Assembly: GCA_031835245.1 (NCBI GenBank)
Contig: JAVKOQ010000084.1
Coordinates: 97,501 to 161,500 of the forward strand
Direction: 5' to 3'
From: Balamuthia mandrillaris
Taxonomy: Eukaryota; Discosea; Longamoebia; Balamuthiidae
DNA: 64,000 nucleotides
The notes beneath the pieces were generated by a model that saw nothing but the letters and a program-made list of their open reading frames with translations, did no database searches and was not told where the DNA came from. Position 1 is the stretch's first letter. The number at the start of each line of letters is the position of its first letter. A program made the translations under genes and the position numbers. Shown here in pieces: positions 46,734-57,628 of this stretch.

Positions 46734-48181
46734 TTATTTGTTGTGTCGAACGAGAGTGGCAGCCAAGACGCCACCTATCGCCAACGAGTAGAGTGTAACA
46801 AGGATGAACCACACCAACACTTGCTTGACTCGGCCAGAGGAATAGAAGTAGAAGAGCAGGTGAAAGGAATTCATCATGATCCAGGTTAGAAAGGGCGCCA
46901 GCCAATAGATCTCAGCCAGGTCTTGGTCGTGGATGAGGAACAGCTTCAAGGCGAATGGAAAGAGGGCCACGAAGAAGCAGTGGTTGTGGTTCAGCCAGAA
47001 GGTGGTCGTGTCGTTGATGACAAGAGGAGTTGTTTTGGAAGAGGTGGCAGAAAGCTCATGATACTCGTCAAATCTGCTGTTGAGAAGAAAGTGATTGTGA
47101 AGCCACCATTGAAAGCCCAATACAACAAACGTGACAAAGTGTCCAACAAAACTCCTCCATTCACTTTGCACAAACTGTTTTCCAAACATTAACATAGAAT
47201 AAGTAAAACAAACAAAAAGAAACTGAAAAACAACGACAGTAACAAACCTTATAAACATCCTCTTGTTGTTCAAAGCTCAACGGATAGGTAACGTCCACAA
47301 TAAGCAATGTCATGGCAACCGCGTACACTCCATCGGTGAATGCCTCCATCCGTTCCTTGGGGTACCCCTCCAACTTGGTCTTCTTCGCCGCCCGCATAGC
47401 GCCGAACCGTCCCGACAAGATCTGAAGCGCTTGCAACGTCATCACCAAGCCAAAGTAGGTAAACACCCCAAAGACGGGGCGAAGCACGGCCGCCAAGACC
47501 AGCACGAGGATGGTGGAGAGGCGGAGCAGCAACTCCACCACCATTTTTTGTCGACCCAACTCGTGCGCGACACGAGTGGTCACCATAGCAACCACTAACA
47601 AGAGAAGGTTGCTAAGCGACAGTGTCGACATGATTCCCGAATAGAAATAAATGGCCGTCGGCTCTTTGGTGGAGGCCAGGAGGCTCTGCGTGGCAAAGGA
47701 GGCCAGGCAAAGGATGGAGAGATGCAGGAGGCCAAAGAGCACGACGAGGGGCTGCCTGCCGTCCAGCCAGTGGAAGCTCAGCCGGTTCTCCCGCATGATG
47801 CGGCCGATGACGGTGAAGCCCAGGAAGAGCGCCACCATGAGGATGATGAGCTGAAAGGCTTGCTCGCGGGGGCTGGGATAGAGCTCTTGGTGGACGCTCT
47901 TGACGTGGTCCATCAGCGGAAGCAAAGAGATCGTTGCGACGACTCCGCTCACAGCATCTTTTTTTCAAAAAATAAATAAATATCACAACAAAAAAAGATG
48001 AAGCGGAGAAAAAATAAGTATTTTTGCCTGTCATAAGCTCGAGGCGAGACACCTCTTTTTCGGCGTAAAGTTCAGCATCCTCACGGTGAGAAAGGGCGCG
48101 TTCTTCCAAAGGCAGGGCAGGTTGTTGCCCCAACAGTAACGCTTCCTCCTCTTCCTCCTCCCTGCTCGTGTTGATCTTCAT
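46734..48181 (-). CDS. TMEM175-like endolysosomal cation channel
   Basis: Three exons from ATG 48181. An acidic cytosolic start with a dileucine-type EEALLLGQQPALPLEE is followed by two six-helix repeats. Each repeat of TMEM175 opens with an R..xFSDx motif: here repeat 1 is degenerate (SRLELMTG / DAVSGVVATISLLPL) and repeat 2 is well kept (RMEAFTDGVYAVAMTLLIVDV). Many hydrophobic segments follow, ending in LATLVRHNK-type basic tail. TMEM175 is a K+/H+ channel of late endosomes and lysosomes in animals. Selectivity here is unknown because repeat 1 deviates. It is divergent from the SAP gene over 147 bp. Confidence 0.8.
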
Positions 48182-48240
48182 GGCGTGCAGCTACTTTTAA
48201 TTAACAAGCCACCAATCAAAAATCAAAAAATCCCCCGAAC

Positions 48241-48247
48241 GGTCGAC
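48241..48247. promoter_or_regulatory. TGTCGAC-type motif in divergent promoter
   Basis: GGTCGAC followed by AAAA, 60 bp upstream of the TMEM175-like start and 82 bp upstream of the SAP-protein start. One-base variant of the recurring heptamer. Confidence 0.4.
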
Positions 48248-48328
48248 AAAAACAGTTTCATTCGCCGTTTTCATCCATTTTTGGATAAAACCAACGGATT
48301 ACACAAAAAAAAGTAGCAGAAAGCAAGA

Positions 48329-48947
48329 ATGCAGCCAGCAGCAGTAACACGACACTACACCAATGTGTGGGGGGTGTATGAGATGGGCAGCAGGGGCAAG
48401 GCGAAGGTCCTGCGCAGGCTGAAGAGCATGCAGGAAGCCAACGAGGCTGCCAGGGAGGAGTTCAGCCTGCTGCCCCCAAGAAGGCATGGACGAGGAGGAC
48501 GAGATCGATGAGCCAGACAGGCCCTACTACAAGTTTGCCTGCCTGGGCTACGGCGCCTCCTGCATCACCATCTTCGTGGAGGAATTGCGGCTGGACGAGC
48601 TGACGGTGGAGGACCTCAAGGAGATGTGCAGGGACCATGGCTTGTCCCCCAGTGGCACCAAAGCGGTTCTCACCGATAGGTGCAGAGCCATTGTGGAGCA
48701 GAATAAGAAGCAAGAGGAAAACCAGAAGAAAGAAACTGAGGGCGAGGAGGAGGAAGAGAAAAAGGAAGAAGAGGAGGAGGAGGAAGAAAAAAAAGAGCAG
48801 AAAGGGACGAAAGGAGAAGACGAAGCCAACAAGGAAGCTTTTACAACGCTTGGGGTTAGGAAGGCAGAGGACAAGAAGGATAGCAAGGAGGAGGAAGAGG
48901 AGAGCAAGAAACAAGAACCAGCGCAGAAAAAGGCGCGAAACCAGTGA
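48329..48947 (+). CDS. SAP-domain protein with apparent frameshift
   Basis: Two overlapping frames. The first, from ATG 48329, encodes a convincing start (RHYTNVWGVYEMGSRGKAKV, then RLKSMQEANEAAREEFSLLP) but stops at 48511. The second, open from about 48486 to 48947, encodes DEPDRPYYKFACLGYGASC, a SAP domain (LDELTVEDLKEMCRDHGLS, SGTKAVLTDRCRAIVE) and a long Glu/Lys tail with basic KKARNQ end. The frames meet at a run of five C (about 48474); four C would keep one frame of about 205 aa. SAP domains bind AT-rich DNA. No intron signals explain the change, so it is a sequence error, a frameshift mutation, or a leader frame plus a shorter protein. Confidence 0.65.
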
Positions 48948-49407
48948 GAGCATCATAACGACACCTTGCATTTGTTGCTTGCACTCACTCCAGTGGAGCT
49001 TTCACACGCAAAGAAAAGTGAAAAAGCGTGCTTCTTTTAAAATACAGAAGAAGACGAAAGCAGAAAGAGGCAAATAAAAAAAGAGCTCTTGGCGTTTGTT
49101 GTGCCGCTAAGATATCTTTCGAAGACAAGCCATGTTCTTTGCAGCAGCTGCGGTTTGTTCCGTCACTTGCTTAAGAACCAACTTTCTTTGGAGGCAAAGT
49201 CGAAACTAAAGTTGTTCTTTTGTTCTGCTTCTAACCTTCTGTTTCGCTCTTGCTCTCTCTCTCTCTCCCTCTCTCTCTCGCGTTTCTCACCCTCGTAAGA
49301 CTAACTCATGAGCACACCTTCCTTTTGTTTTGCATTCTCTTTGGTTGCTATTCTTGCCATAGGGCTTGAAAAAAGCAAGAAGAATGGAGAAAGCTATAGC
49401 ATCTTAC
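48948..49407. other. Convergent spacer SAP gene / P450 copy 1
   Basis: A CT microsatellite (about 49251-49280) and no supported gene. Open frames here belong to low-complexity shadows. Confidence 0.5.
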
Positions 49408-51421
49408 TTACAACATATTTACAACGACGCCCGACTTGTATTTTAGCGAAAGGCCTCCTCGAACCATGCTCAAGTCTTGTCCAGGAACGAGCTCCCAAAC
49501 CACCTTTTCTCTCATTAACACAGCCAACAAGGTCACCACCTCCATTATTGCAAACTATGGAATGGCAAAGCAGAAGAGCAAGGTGAATGTTAATATAGGC
49601 AACCCTCTTCCTCGAACCAAGACGCTAAGCGAACAACCTTCATTCCTATACAGCTGCGAATGCCCGATGCAAAGCTGAAGAAGCAGGACCGGTCGTCGTC
49701 CTTATACCTTGAAGAATAAGCTTCGGCCTCTCTGTCAAACCGATCCGGGTCAAACACCTTTCCTCATTCGTTTTCACATTAGATGCGAAGAGTAGAACAA
49801 AACGTTGGAATGAATATAACATACGTGAGGATCGGTGAAAGCTTGGTGATGAACGCCTTGAAAGCTGACCACGATGATGTCCCCTGTGGGGATGGTGTGA
49901 GGCCCCAGAGTGATGGGCTGCAGCACTTCCCTGGCACTGGCCAGCACCGGAGGAACGTAACGCAGCAACTCTGTGACCACTGCCGTGCAGTAAGATAAAC
50001 TTTGAACCTGTTGTTGACATGTGTTAAGACGAATAACAAGAACAAAACGAAGAGGGTGAGCAGGAGAATTACACGTTCGTAGGTGAGATCTTCTCCTGAG
50101 GGAGCCTTTTGCTGTATCTCTTGTTGGGCTTTGCGGACCACTTCCGGATGTTGCGGAAGAACCTTCATCAAAGAACATAAAGTACTCAACACTACAAACA
50201 CGAAACAAGGATGTTACCATTTAGTTTGCTGGCTTTTGTTTGGTTCCACCAGAACAAACCTGTTTCATGACCCGCAAGCAGAAAGAGAAGGAGGTTATCG
50301 ATGATGGTATCCTCGTCGAGAACAACGTCATCTCCTCCCTCTTCACCGCAAGGTTTCATCTCAGCTGCCACCCGAAGCAACATAGAAACCACTGTTTCTT
50401 TCTGTTGGTTCTCTGAGGGATTGTTTTGCTCCTATGTTGCATTGTTGTTGTGAACCCTAAAAGAAAGGAAGAGAACAACAAGAAGGTAGTATATACCCGT
50501 TGCGCTTGGTGCAGCAAAGCTTTCACGCTTTGTTGCAGCTTCTTTCTGGCAGCTAGAGACCGCATAAAGGTTGACCCTGCTATCCTTAGAGGAAGGCTGG
50601 AGAACGCCTGTATCCATTCCTCGTATACCTTTACTTGTTCGGTGTTCATTGCTGTTTCTTTGTCGATCATACTGTGGAGGAAGCACGTTTAAGCAGCTTA
50701 TGGAAACCAAGGAGGAGGGATATGAAGAAATAAGAAGACAAATGGAAGAGGTACCATCCATAAACGATCTCGTAAGCCAGCGCTCGTAACAACGGAAGCA
50801 TGGTGAGAGGTCCCTGAGTCGCTTTCCACTCCCGCACATGCTTCTCCGCAAAGTACTTCATCGTATCAAAGTAGTTTTTCATGGCATTCGTTGAAAACAG
50901 TGTAAACAACGACTTGCGAAGGACTTTGTGAAGTGGACCAACTACTGCAGTGATGGCATTTCCTTCCAGCTCAAAGATATGGGGAGGGACCCATCCTTGC
51001 ACCTTTAATTGTACCTTTAACGTTATTTCAAACAAAAACCGACAGGAAGGAACGCACTTGTTTGCCGTCGGCAGCAAAGACACGTTTAACGTCTTCGGGC
51101 TCACAGGTCACGAACAGCTCTCCGCAAATAAGCAAAAACAGAAAAGTAAAAAACAGGAGCTTATGCATGAAGGGCTCGAGTAGTTAAAGACCTTCCAGAT
51201 AAACATAAACGAGTTCTAGTCCCGTATAGGCCGAAACGAGAAGTCCACATCTTCTCCGGATCGCTCGTCACCATCAAAGGAATGACCTCTCCGACAATGG
51301 GCCAGCTCCAATGGGGCAACGGCCGGGCATCCAATCTTCTCCTACACCATTGCAACGCCCCAAAGATGAAGTAGGCAGTCACGGAAGCGCCAACCAATGC
51401 CAGTGCCATAGTCCATCCCAT
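49408..51421 (-). CDS. Cytochrome P450, copy 1 of a cluster
   Basis: A multi-exon gene from ATG 51421. N-terminal membrane anchor (MGWTMALALVGASVTAYFIF), then a basic/Pro hinge (ARPLPHWSWPIVGE). I-helix FLLAGHETG, K-helix E-x-x-R in VTELLRYVPP, PERF-type FDPDRF, and the heme-binding FASGIRSCIG with the axial Cys. The last exon ends at 49408 (SLKYKSGVVVNML). All hallmark motifs are present; about 480 aa. It is clearly related to copies 2 and 3 but the most diverged. Monooxygenase of the ER; the style resembles the CYP51/CYP26/plant CYP85 clan (weak inference), so sterols or retinoid-like lipids are possible substrates. Confidence 0.88.
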
Positions 51422-51683
51422 TTCCGTGTAAGGTTGCTTTTGTTCTGCGATGAAAGTGATGCGGCATATCGAACTAGTGAAGCATAAGAATGAAAAGGTG
51501 ATGGAACACGCTTAGCCTGAAAGTTGACAGCTTTTCATTCCCGAAACGAAGTATGAGCGTATCATCGGGGCAAGGCGGTGGTAACCGCTGAAAGGCGTAC
51601 TTTCCTTTTTACTTTTTCCCTCTTGCTCTTGAGTGGTATTAAAAACAGTCCTGGCCATATCTCCTCCACCAATCCTGCAAACA

Positions 51684-51899
51684 ATGAGGGCTTTCCGTTC
51701 TTTGAAGAAATTACACCCGAAAGATGATGAGTCCTCCTTTTACGTGGTTCGGCCGGATACCAAGAACCCCCACATCGTGCCTCCCCCGAACAATCCTTTT
51801 CTCCACATCAGCCCAAAGCCATTCGCCGCCGCCAACATCTCCTTTCCCGAAACGGCACTGCTTCCGATTTGTCGATTTTACGGCCCGATGATGACGTAA
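51684..51899 (+). CDS. Possible small protein of 71 aa
   Basis: ATG 51684 opens MRAFRSLKKLHPKDDESSFYV and ends at TGA-type stop 51899 after FYGPMMT. The composition (basic start, Pro-rich centre PPPNNPFLHI) is not repeat-derived and looks like a mitochondrial small subunit or a first exon, but no family is recognised. It may splice onward at the GTAAGC directly after ATGATGAC (51897). Confidence 0.35.
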   Translation: MRAFRSLKKLHPKDDESSFYVVRPDTKNPHIVPPPNNPFLHISPKPFAAANISFPETALLPICRFYGPMMT

Positions 51900-52799
51900 G
51901 CTTGGTTTCTTGCCTCTGCTGATATCAAGGGGAGTGTGCAGTTTTAAGTACGCAGCCACGTCAGCTCTCTTTTTGTGTACAATTCACCAGCAAAGATAGC
52001 GATGAGGCAACGAACAGAGCAAACGCAACGGTGACAGCAAGGACGGTGTCGCCAGGGGCGGCAAAGCTGAAAGAGAAGATTGTGACGACCAGCCGAGCGA
52101 TGGCAACTTTGATGTTACGCATCAGTCTGTGATGACAGCAAAGTCCACAACGGAGACGGCGATGCTGCAGCAAAGCAGGGAATGTGCCGATAAAGGGAGC
52201 GCTTCGGAGACGCTGCAAGGAACAACTAGTGCCTCGAGGCAACGATCAGTTCGTTTCAGTCCCAATTAAAATATTATCATTACATTCCTAGAAATGGTTT
52301 CTAGGAATCCATCTTACGCAATAGCATCTTGAAGCGACTGGGCCGCAACGGTCTGTCATTTTCAACCTCGAAATCCTCACGCTTACAATTTTTCCATAAT
52401 AGCTCCGATTATCCCTTATACATTAATTTGTTGTTTTTGGAGTTGTTCTAAAAAGATAAAGTGATACTTATAGGTAACGCTGCACCTCAGGTGGCCAGAT
52501 AACGTTCGTATCGCTGTTGAAAAAAAAAGACTGTTGCGGCCCATGTCGGATGTATCCGTTTGTCAACTGGATTCAGAAGCCAATCTACCACGTAACAGAG
52601 CCAATAAAGGCACGCAAATGAACGGGTTACCCCATGAAACAACGTTATTGGGCCAGCTGAGGTGCAGCAGTTACACCCACGCATGAAAAAAATGTTCTTT
52701 CAAACAACGAAACATTCAGCAAAGAAGCAATTGAACATTGCGACACGAAGCCTCTGACTAGGTTCCTTGGTGTACTCCAACAACAAACAACAATTGACA
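51900..52799. other. Spacer with relic 3' UTR, hairpin and MITE-like element
   Basis: Minus-strand sequence at about 51945-51990 resembles the region just beyond the stop of P450 copy 2 (54985-55030). A small open frame (minus, about 52119-51961) is of doubtful reality. A perfect 11-bp stem with 3-nt loop lies at 52284-52308. The MITE-like element occupies 52473-52674. Nothing else could be supported. Confidence 0.5.
52473..52674. mobile_element. MITE-like element with ~33-bp terminal inverted repeats
   Basis: The left end (52473-52505) and the right end (52641-52674) are inverted copies, with GTAAC(T)GCTGCACCTCAG shared, differing by a few bases and one indel. Total 202 bp, no coding capacity. 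No clear target-site duplication could be seen. This is the form of a non-autonomous DNA transposon. Confidence 0.6.
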
Positions 52800-54610
52800 A
52801 TGGCTTCCGCTTGGGTGTTCATTGCAACGCTTGGCTTATTGCTTTTTCCTGTTCTCATCTCGGCCGTAAGACAAGGTAGTTTGAATTCAACCCTTGTTCT
52901 CGTTACATTCCTTCTCATTTTTGATGGTTTCGAATAGCGCCTGCACCGCTCCACAGAGGAGAGAAGCCTGTTCCAAACTCCTACGTCATCAAAATGAAAA
53001 GCGACGTGGACTCTTCTAAGGGTTTGTATTTTTTTTATTTTTTTTTTGGGTGAGGTGTAAATTGTATATTGAGTTTCTTGGGGTGTGCGTCTTTTCTTTT
53101 TGAATGCAGCCACAGACTATTTGTTCCGGGTGGCAACCAGACTGAATGCAACGAGGGAGGCCCGTGCTGTTGAACGTTCTGATTCCGCTCCAGACCTTCT
53201 TGACCTTGTTAGGCATGTTTACTCGCTTGACGCATTCCAGGGCTTTTCCGCCAAGCTCTCACAAGGGTAAAGTTTAGTTTGTTTTTGTTGCTGATGTTCC
53301 CCTCAACGTTCTCATTTTTCTTGTTTTTTTTGACAGAGAACTGGAGAAGATCATGCGTGATGATGAGGTGGAATATATTGAAGAAGACCAATTCTACGAG
53401 TATCAAGCCTGTGTTGCTCCTAGCGCTAATGGCCATCATGTACGTCTGCCTTTTTCTTTTCTCTTTTTCCTCTTTATCTCACGTTATCGTTATAGAATCT
53501 GGATAGGTTGGACAACTCTCCTCCAAACTGGGATGGGGTGTATCGCCACGAGGCCAAGGAGGGTGACGGTGTTGTTGTCTACGTTCTTGATAGGTAAGTG
53601 GATTCTTTTCACATTGTCGCAAACTTGGCAGACCTTCCGTTCCCTGCCAATGGCCTTTTCTCACCCTTTTTCGTTTGCACCGGCCAGTGGAATAAGAACA
53701 AGCCATCACGAGTTTGGTCCCCCTCCCAACTGGCGTGCAGCCTTTGGAGCAAATATCGTTGAGGATGGCTACAACAGTGATTGCCATGGGCACGGGACTC
53801 ACGTTGCTGGTTTGCTCTCCTCCAAATCCGTTCCGTTTCAGAATATAATGAAAGTAATCACCACCAGGAACCATTGCTGGCTATTGGCATGGGGTGGCCA
53901 AGAAGGCAAGAGTTGTGGCTGTGAAGATTGGCAGCCCAGTGTATGATTGTTCTTCGGGCCCGACCCTCTCCAATATCATAAACGGAATCTGCTGGGCAAC
54001 CAATGATCATAGAATCAAGGGGCTTGAACGTTCTGTCGCCAACCTGTCCAGTGGCGGACCACCTTCGGCAACGATGTGTACTGCAATTCAAGCCAGCCAC
54101 GATGCTGGAATTGTGTGGGTTGTTGCAGCTGGCAATGATAATTCGCCTGTCTCTTCTGGTTCGCCCTACGACTGTGCAGCTCCTATTGTCGTTGGAAATG
54201 CTTTTTATGATCCCACAACTCAACAGGACTTTAGGGCTTCAACCTCCAACTACGGGAGTAATGTGCACCTTTTTGCTCCAGGAGAACAAATCAACAGCTC
54301 TGCCATCACTAGTGACACTGCGGTGAGAAGTTTTACACTCTAAACCTTCTAAAAAGAAAACAAACTAACCTTTCTCAAATTCAATCGGGCACAGTGGGTG
54401 GTATACAGCGGTACAAGCATGGCTTCTCCTCACGTGGCTGGCGTTGTTGCCCTCGTGAGAGCAGCGAACAATTGGGCTTCAACCCACGCACGTGATGCTG
54501 TGAAGAATATGTATGTTAGCGCAGACCCTGTTCAGTTGAACTGTGGCTTGGCTTTGGATCCGTTTTCCTGTCTGAGTACTCCACCAAGACACATTTTCTT
54601 CCAGTGTTGA
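52800..54610 (+). CDS. Secreted subtilisin-like serine protease (S8, proteinase-K type)
   Basis: A multi-exon gene from ATG 52800. Signal peptide MASAWVFIATLGLLLFPVLISA, then an inhibitor I9-type propeptide (NSYVIKMKSDVD, YSLDAFQGFSAKLSQG, VEYIEEDQ). The mature enzyme has the full triad: Asp in VVVYVLDSGI, His in CHGHGTHVAG (continued across an intron by TIAGYWHGVAKKARVVAVK), and Ser in SGTSMASPHVAG; the oxyanion Asn region is VVAAGNDNSP. The order and spacing match proteinase K. It stops soon after the C-terminal helix with a Cys-rich tail. Expected to act in phagosomes or outside the cell. It sits between P450 copies 1 and 2 on the opposite strand. Confidence 0.93.
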
Positions 54611-54937
54611 GGGTGTCGCACGTGTATTTTGTATTTCTTTTGTAAAATTAAAATAAAATCTCACCACATGAGGGAAGACCGAAGGGAGAGAAGCCCTGTT
54701 CCATTTCTTCACCTCGCATAAGAGGTCGAAGGGAAACGATAGTATCGATATTCGTTTGGAGAGGTTGATTGATTGCGAACGGTGCAGAAGGAATGTGGAG
54801 TGATCAGGCTTTGAGAAGTTTCATGCATAAGATGCACTTGACAAGCTTAACGTGAGCTTCCGTTGCACCGTTCGCTCTTGAGGGAAACTCGACCATCACG
54901 GAGAGAGCGAAAATGGTCTTCCTTTGCATCCAGGTAT

Positions 54938-54976
<39 letters not shown>

Positions 54977-55060
54977 AAAGTTATTGTTAGTAAGCGGCCA
55001 CATCAGCTCTGTTTTTGAATATACAATTCTCCATGACAAACTGTTTCGTGTCTCCTTTGT
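54611..55060. other. Spacer with LSD1-derived snippet and short inverted repeat
   Basis: An 11-bp perfect inverted repeat (54775-54785 and 54865-54875). A 23-bp segment (54917-54939) identical to the exon/intron border of the LSD1 gene at 28520-28542, again followed by a CT tract. No gene supported. Confidence 0.6.
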
Positions 55061-57334
55061 TCAATCGGCTTTTTTGCCTTCGGGCAAGAGGTTCACAATG
55101 ACACCAGAGTTGAACTTGAGGGACAGGCCAGCTCGAACCTTTTTAAAAGAAAACAGAAAATGCAATAAGAAGATAAAGAAGAAATGAAGCGAGAAGCAGA
55201 ATAAGCAACGCACCAAACGCAAGTCTTGGCCAGGGACAAGCTCCCAAACCAACTTTTCCTTCAATATCACGGCCAACAGCGAGACAACTTCCAACATGGC
55301 AAACTGTAACAGGAAAAAACGTGTTATGAGAACGAAGCAAGAATGTAACTAACAGCTCCGAAAGAAAAGAGAACGAGACGAGAGAGCAAAGAGTGAGAGA
55401 AATGAGCACAAGAGAAGAGAGGAGAGAGGAGAGGAGAGACCTTCATGCCAACGCAACTGCGGGTGCCACCTGCAAAACTGGCGAAACACGCTCTGTCGTC
55501 ATCCTTGTACTTTGTTGAGTATGTCTCCGACTCTCTATAGAACCGATCCGGGTCAAACATCTGTTTTTAAATAACAAATAAGAAGAGAAACGAATAAAGA
55601 GAAGATGAAGAGAACAAGAACAAGGAGAAGAAGAAGAACAAGAACAAGAACAAGAACAAGATGAAGGAGAGTAACTAACCTCTGGATCATTAAAAGCTCG
55701 ACTATGAACACCCTGATAGCTGACCAGGATGATCTCCCCACGCGGGACGGTGTAGGGGCCAAGAGCGAAGGGTTCGAGGGCTTCTCTGAAGCCGCCAACA
55801 ACGGGCGGGTGGACGCGGAGCACTTCTTTCACTACCGCTGTACAATAATGTAAACTTTGTACCTGTTTGTTTTGGTTTATCGTTTGTTAGTTGGAAGTGT
55901 TGCCAAAACAAAAAGAATAGAGGAAGCGTACATGCTCAAAGGTGAGTTCTTCTCCATCGGGAACGACATTGCGGACCTCTTCCTGGGCTTTGCACATGAC
56001 CTCTGGATGCTCTGGTAATAGTTTCATCAACGAGCACATCGTGCTCAACACTGGGTTTGGATGGGAGTTAGCATGCATGTTCTTCATCTTCTTCATCATC
56101 TTTCTTCCTCCTGCCGTCTTCTTACTTTCGTTATAATAAAGAAAGAAGACGAACCGGTTTCGTGACCAGCAAGCAGAAAGATGAGCAGGTTGTCAATCAT
56201 GAATTCGTCGTCAAAGAAGACCCCTTCCTCGCCACCAGCTGCCTCCATTTCTTCTGCCAAGCGAAGCAACATCAACACAACTGTTGACTTGTGTTGTTTC
56301 GTGGGTGTGTCCTTTGTCTTCCCCTTCACGGTTTGAAAGAAGAATTGTTAGATTTTAAATGTTATAATAGGAAGTTAGAACGAGAACGTACTTCTCTTGC
56401 TTCTTCGAGCAGGGCTTTCACTTTGCGTCGCAGCTGCTCTTTGGCGTAGAGACCTTTGTTGAGAGCACCGCCTGGCAGGTGAAGAGGAATGCTGGTAAAG
56501 GCAGCTATCCATTCTTCGTAGAGTTGAACCTGGTCGTTGTTGGTCGCGGTCTCTTTGTCGATCATGCTGGTGTTATAGCAGGACGAATAAGAGACGAAGG
56601 AGAAGGAGAAGGAGAAGGAAAGAGAAACAAAAAGAAGAACGAAAACCAATGAAAGAGGAAGAAGAAACAAAAAAAGACTGAAGAAAGACGGAAGCAGAAA
56701 GAAGAAAGAGTCCCTACCATCCATAGACAGCCTCATAAGCAAGCCCTCTCAACAAGGGCATCATGGTGAGCGGTCCTGGCGTCTCCTTCCACTCCCTCAC
56801 GTGCTTCTCCACAAAGTGCTTCATCGTGCCAAAGTAGCTCTTCATGGCGGGCGTCGTGAACAGCGTGAACAGAGCTTTGCGGATGACTCTGTGCGGAGCG
56901 CCAGTAACGGCGGTGATCGCCTTGCCTTCCAACTCGTGCAGATAACTCGGAAGCCAGCCCTGAACATCTTTGCCCTCAGCTGCAAAGACTCGTTTCGCAT
57001 CTTCTGGTTCGGCTGTCGCCCAAAACTCTCTTTTTGTTTTTTGAGGTGGCCATATATTAGTCGTTATAGAAAGTAAACGAATCAAGATAAAAAGAAGCTT
57101 TTACTTTCCGAACAAAGAAGCTCTGGTTCTGGAGCCATAGCGCGAAAAGCGGTCCGGCCAAACACGATCCGGAGGGCTAAGGATGAGAACGGCGAGAGCG
57201 TCCCCGACGAGAGGCCAGCTCCAGTGAGGAAGCGGTCGGCCTTCCCTCCGCCTCCTCCACCACTGCAAAACTCCGACCAGCAAGTAGCTGGCCACTATCA
57301 CGAAGAGCGCAAGCGGCAGCGTTGTCCAGTTCAT
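55061..57334 (-). CDS. Cytochrome P450, copy 2
   Basis: ATG 57334 (MNWTTLPLALFVIVASYLLV) chosen because it aligns with copy 3's start; an in-frame ATG 42 codons upstream (57460) exists but adds unlikely sequence. Anchor helix, then GRPLPHWSWPLVGD; I-helix FLLAGHETG; ExxR in VKEVLRVHPP; FDPDRFYRES; heme loop FAGGTRSCVGMK; C-terminal GVIVNLLPEGKKAD. Exon borders coincide with those of copies 1 and 3. Two AGHETG/VLST exons show the G at the usual position after the conserved Thr. Very close to copy 3 (for example residues around HVREWKETPGPLTM are shared). Confidence 0.92.
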
Positions 57335-57628
57335 GTCGTTATTGTTTGTTTTGGGTGTGTGTAATGCTTTTTGTCTCAATTCAATAAATATCGAAATTGA
57401 AAGGCGATAATTCCAAAATTTGACGAAAAAATGTCTATAAAAGGTTCGATTATCGGCCATTGAACCGTAAATTTAAATATTTTTAGCCAATGGCGAACGA
57501 ATGAATCTCTCTCGCTCTTTATTCCCCATTCGTTCCGCTCATCTTTTTCTTTTTTTTCTTTTCTTTCCTTTAGTCCTTCTTTTTTTTTTTCTTTCTTTCT
57601 TTCTTTTGTCCTCTTTCTTTTTTTGCTT

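Noticed and set aside
51961-52119. Minus-strand 53-codon hydrophobic frame
   Set aside because: Short, no ATG context evidence, and it overlaps the relic 3' UTR similarity.
57335-57460. N-terminal extension of P450 copy 2 from ATG 57460
   Set aside because: The extra 42 residues have no counterpart in copies 1 or 3; the membrane anchor starts at ATG 57334.
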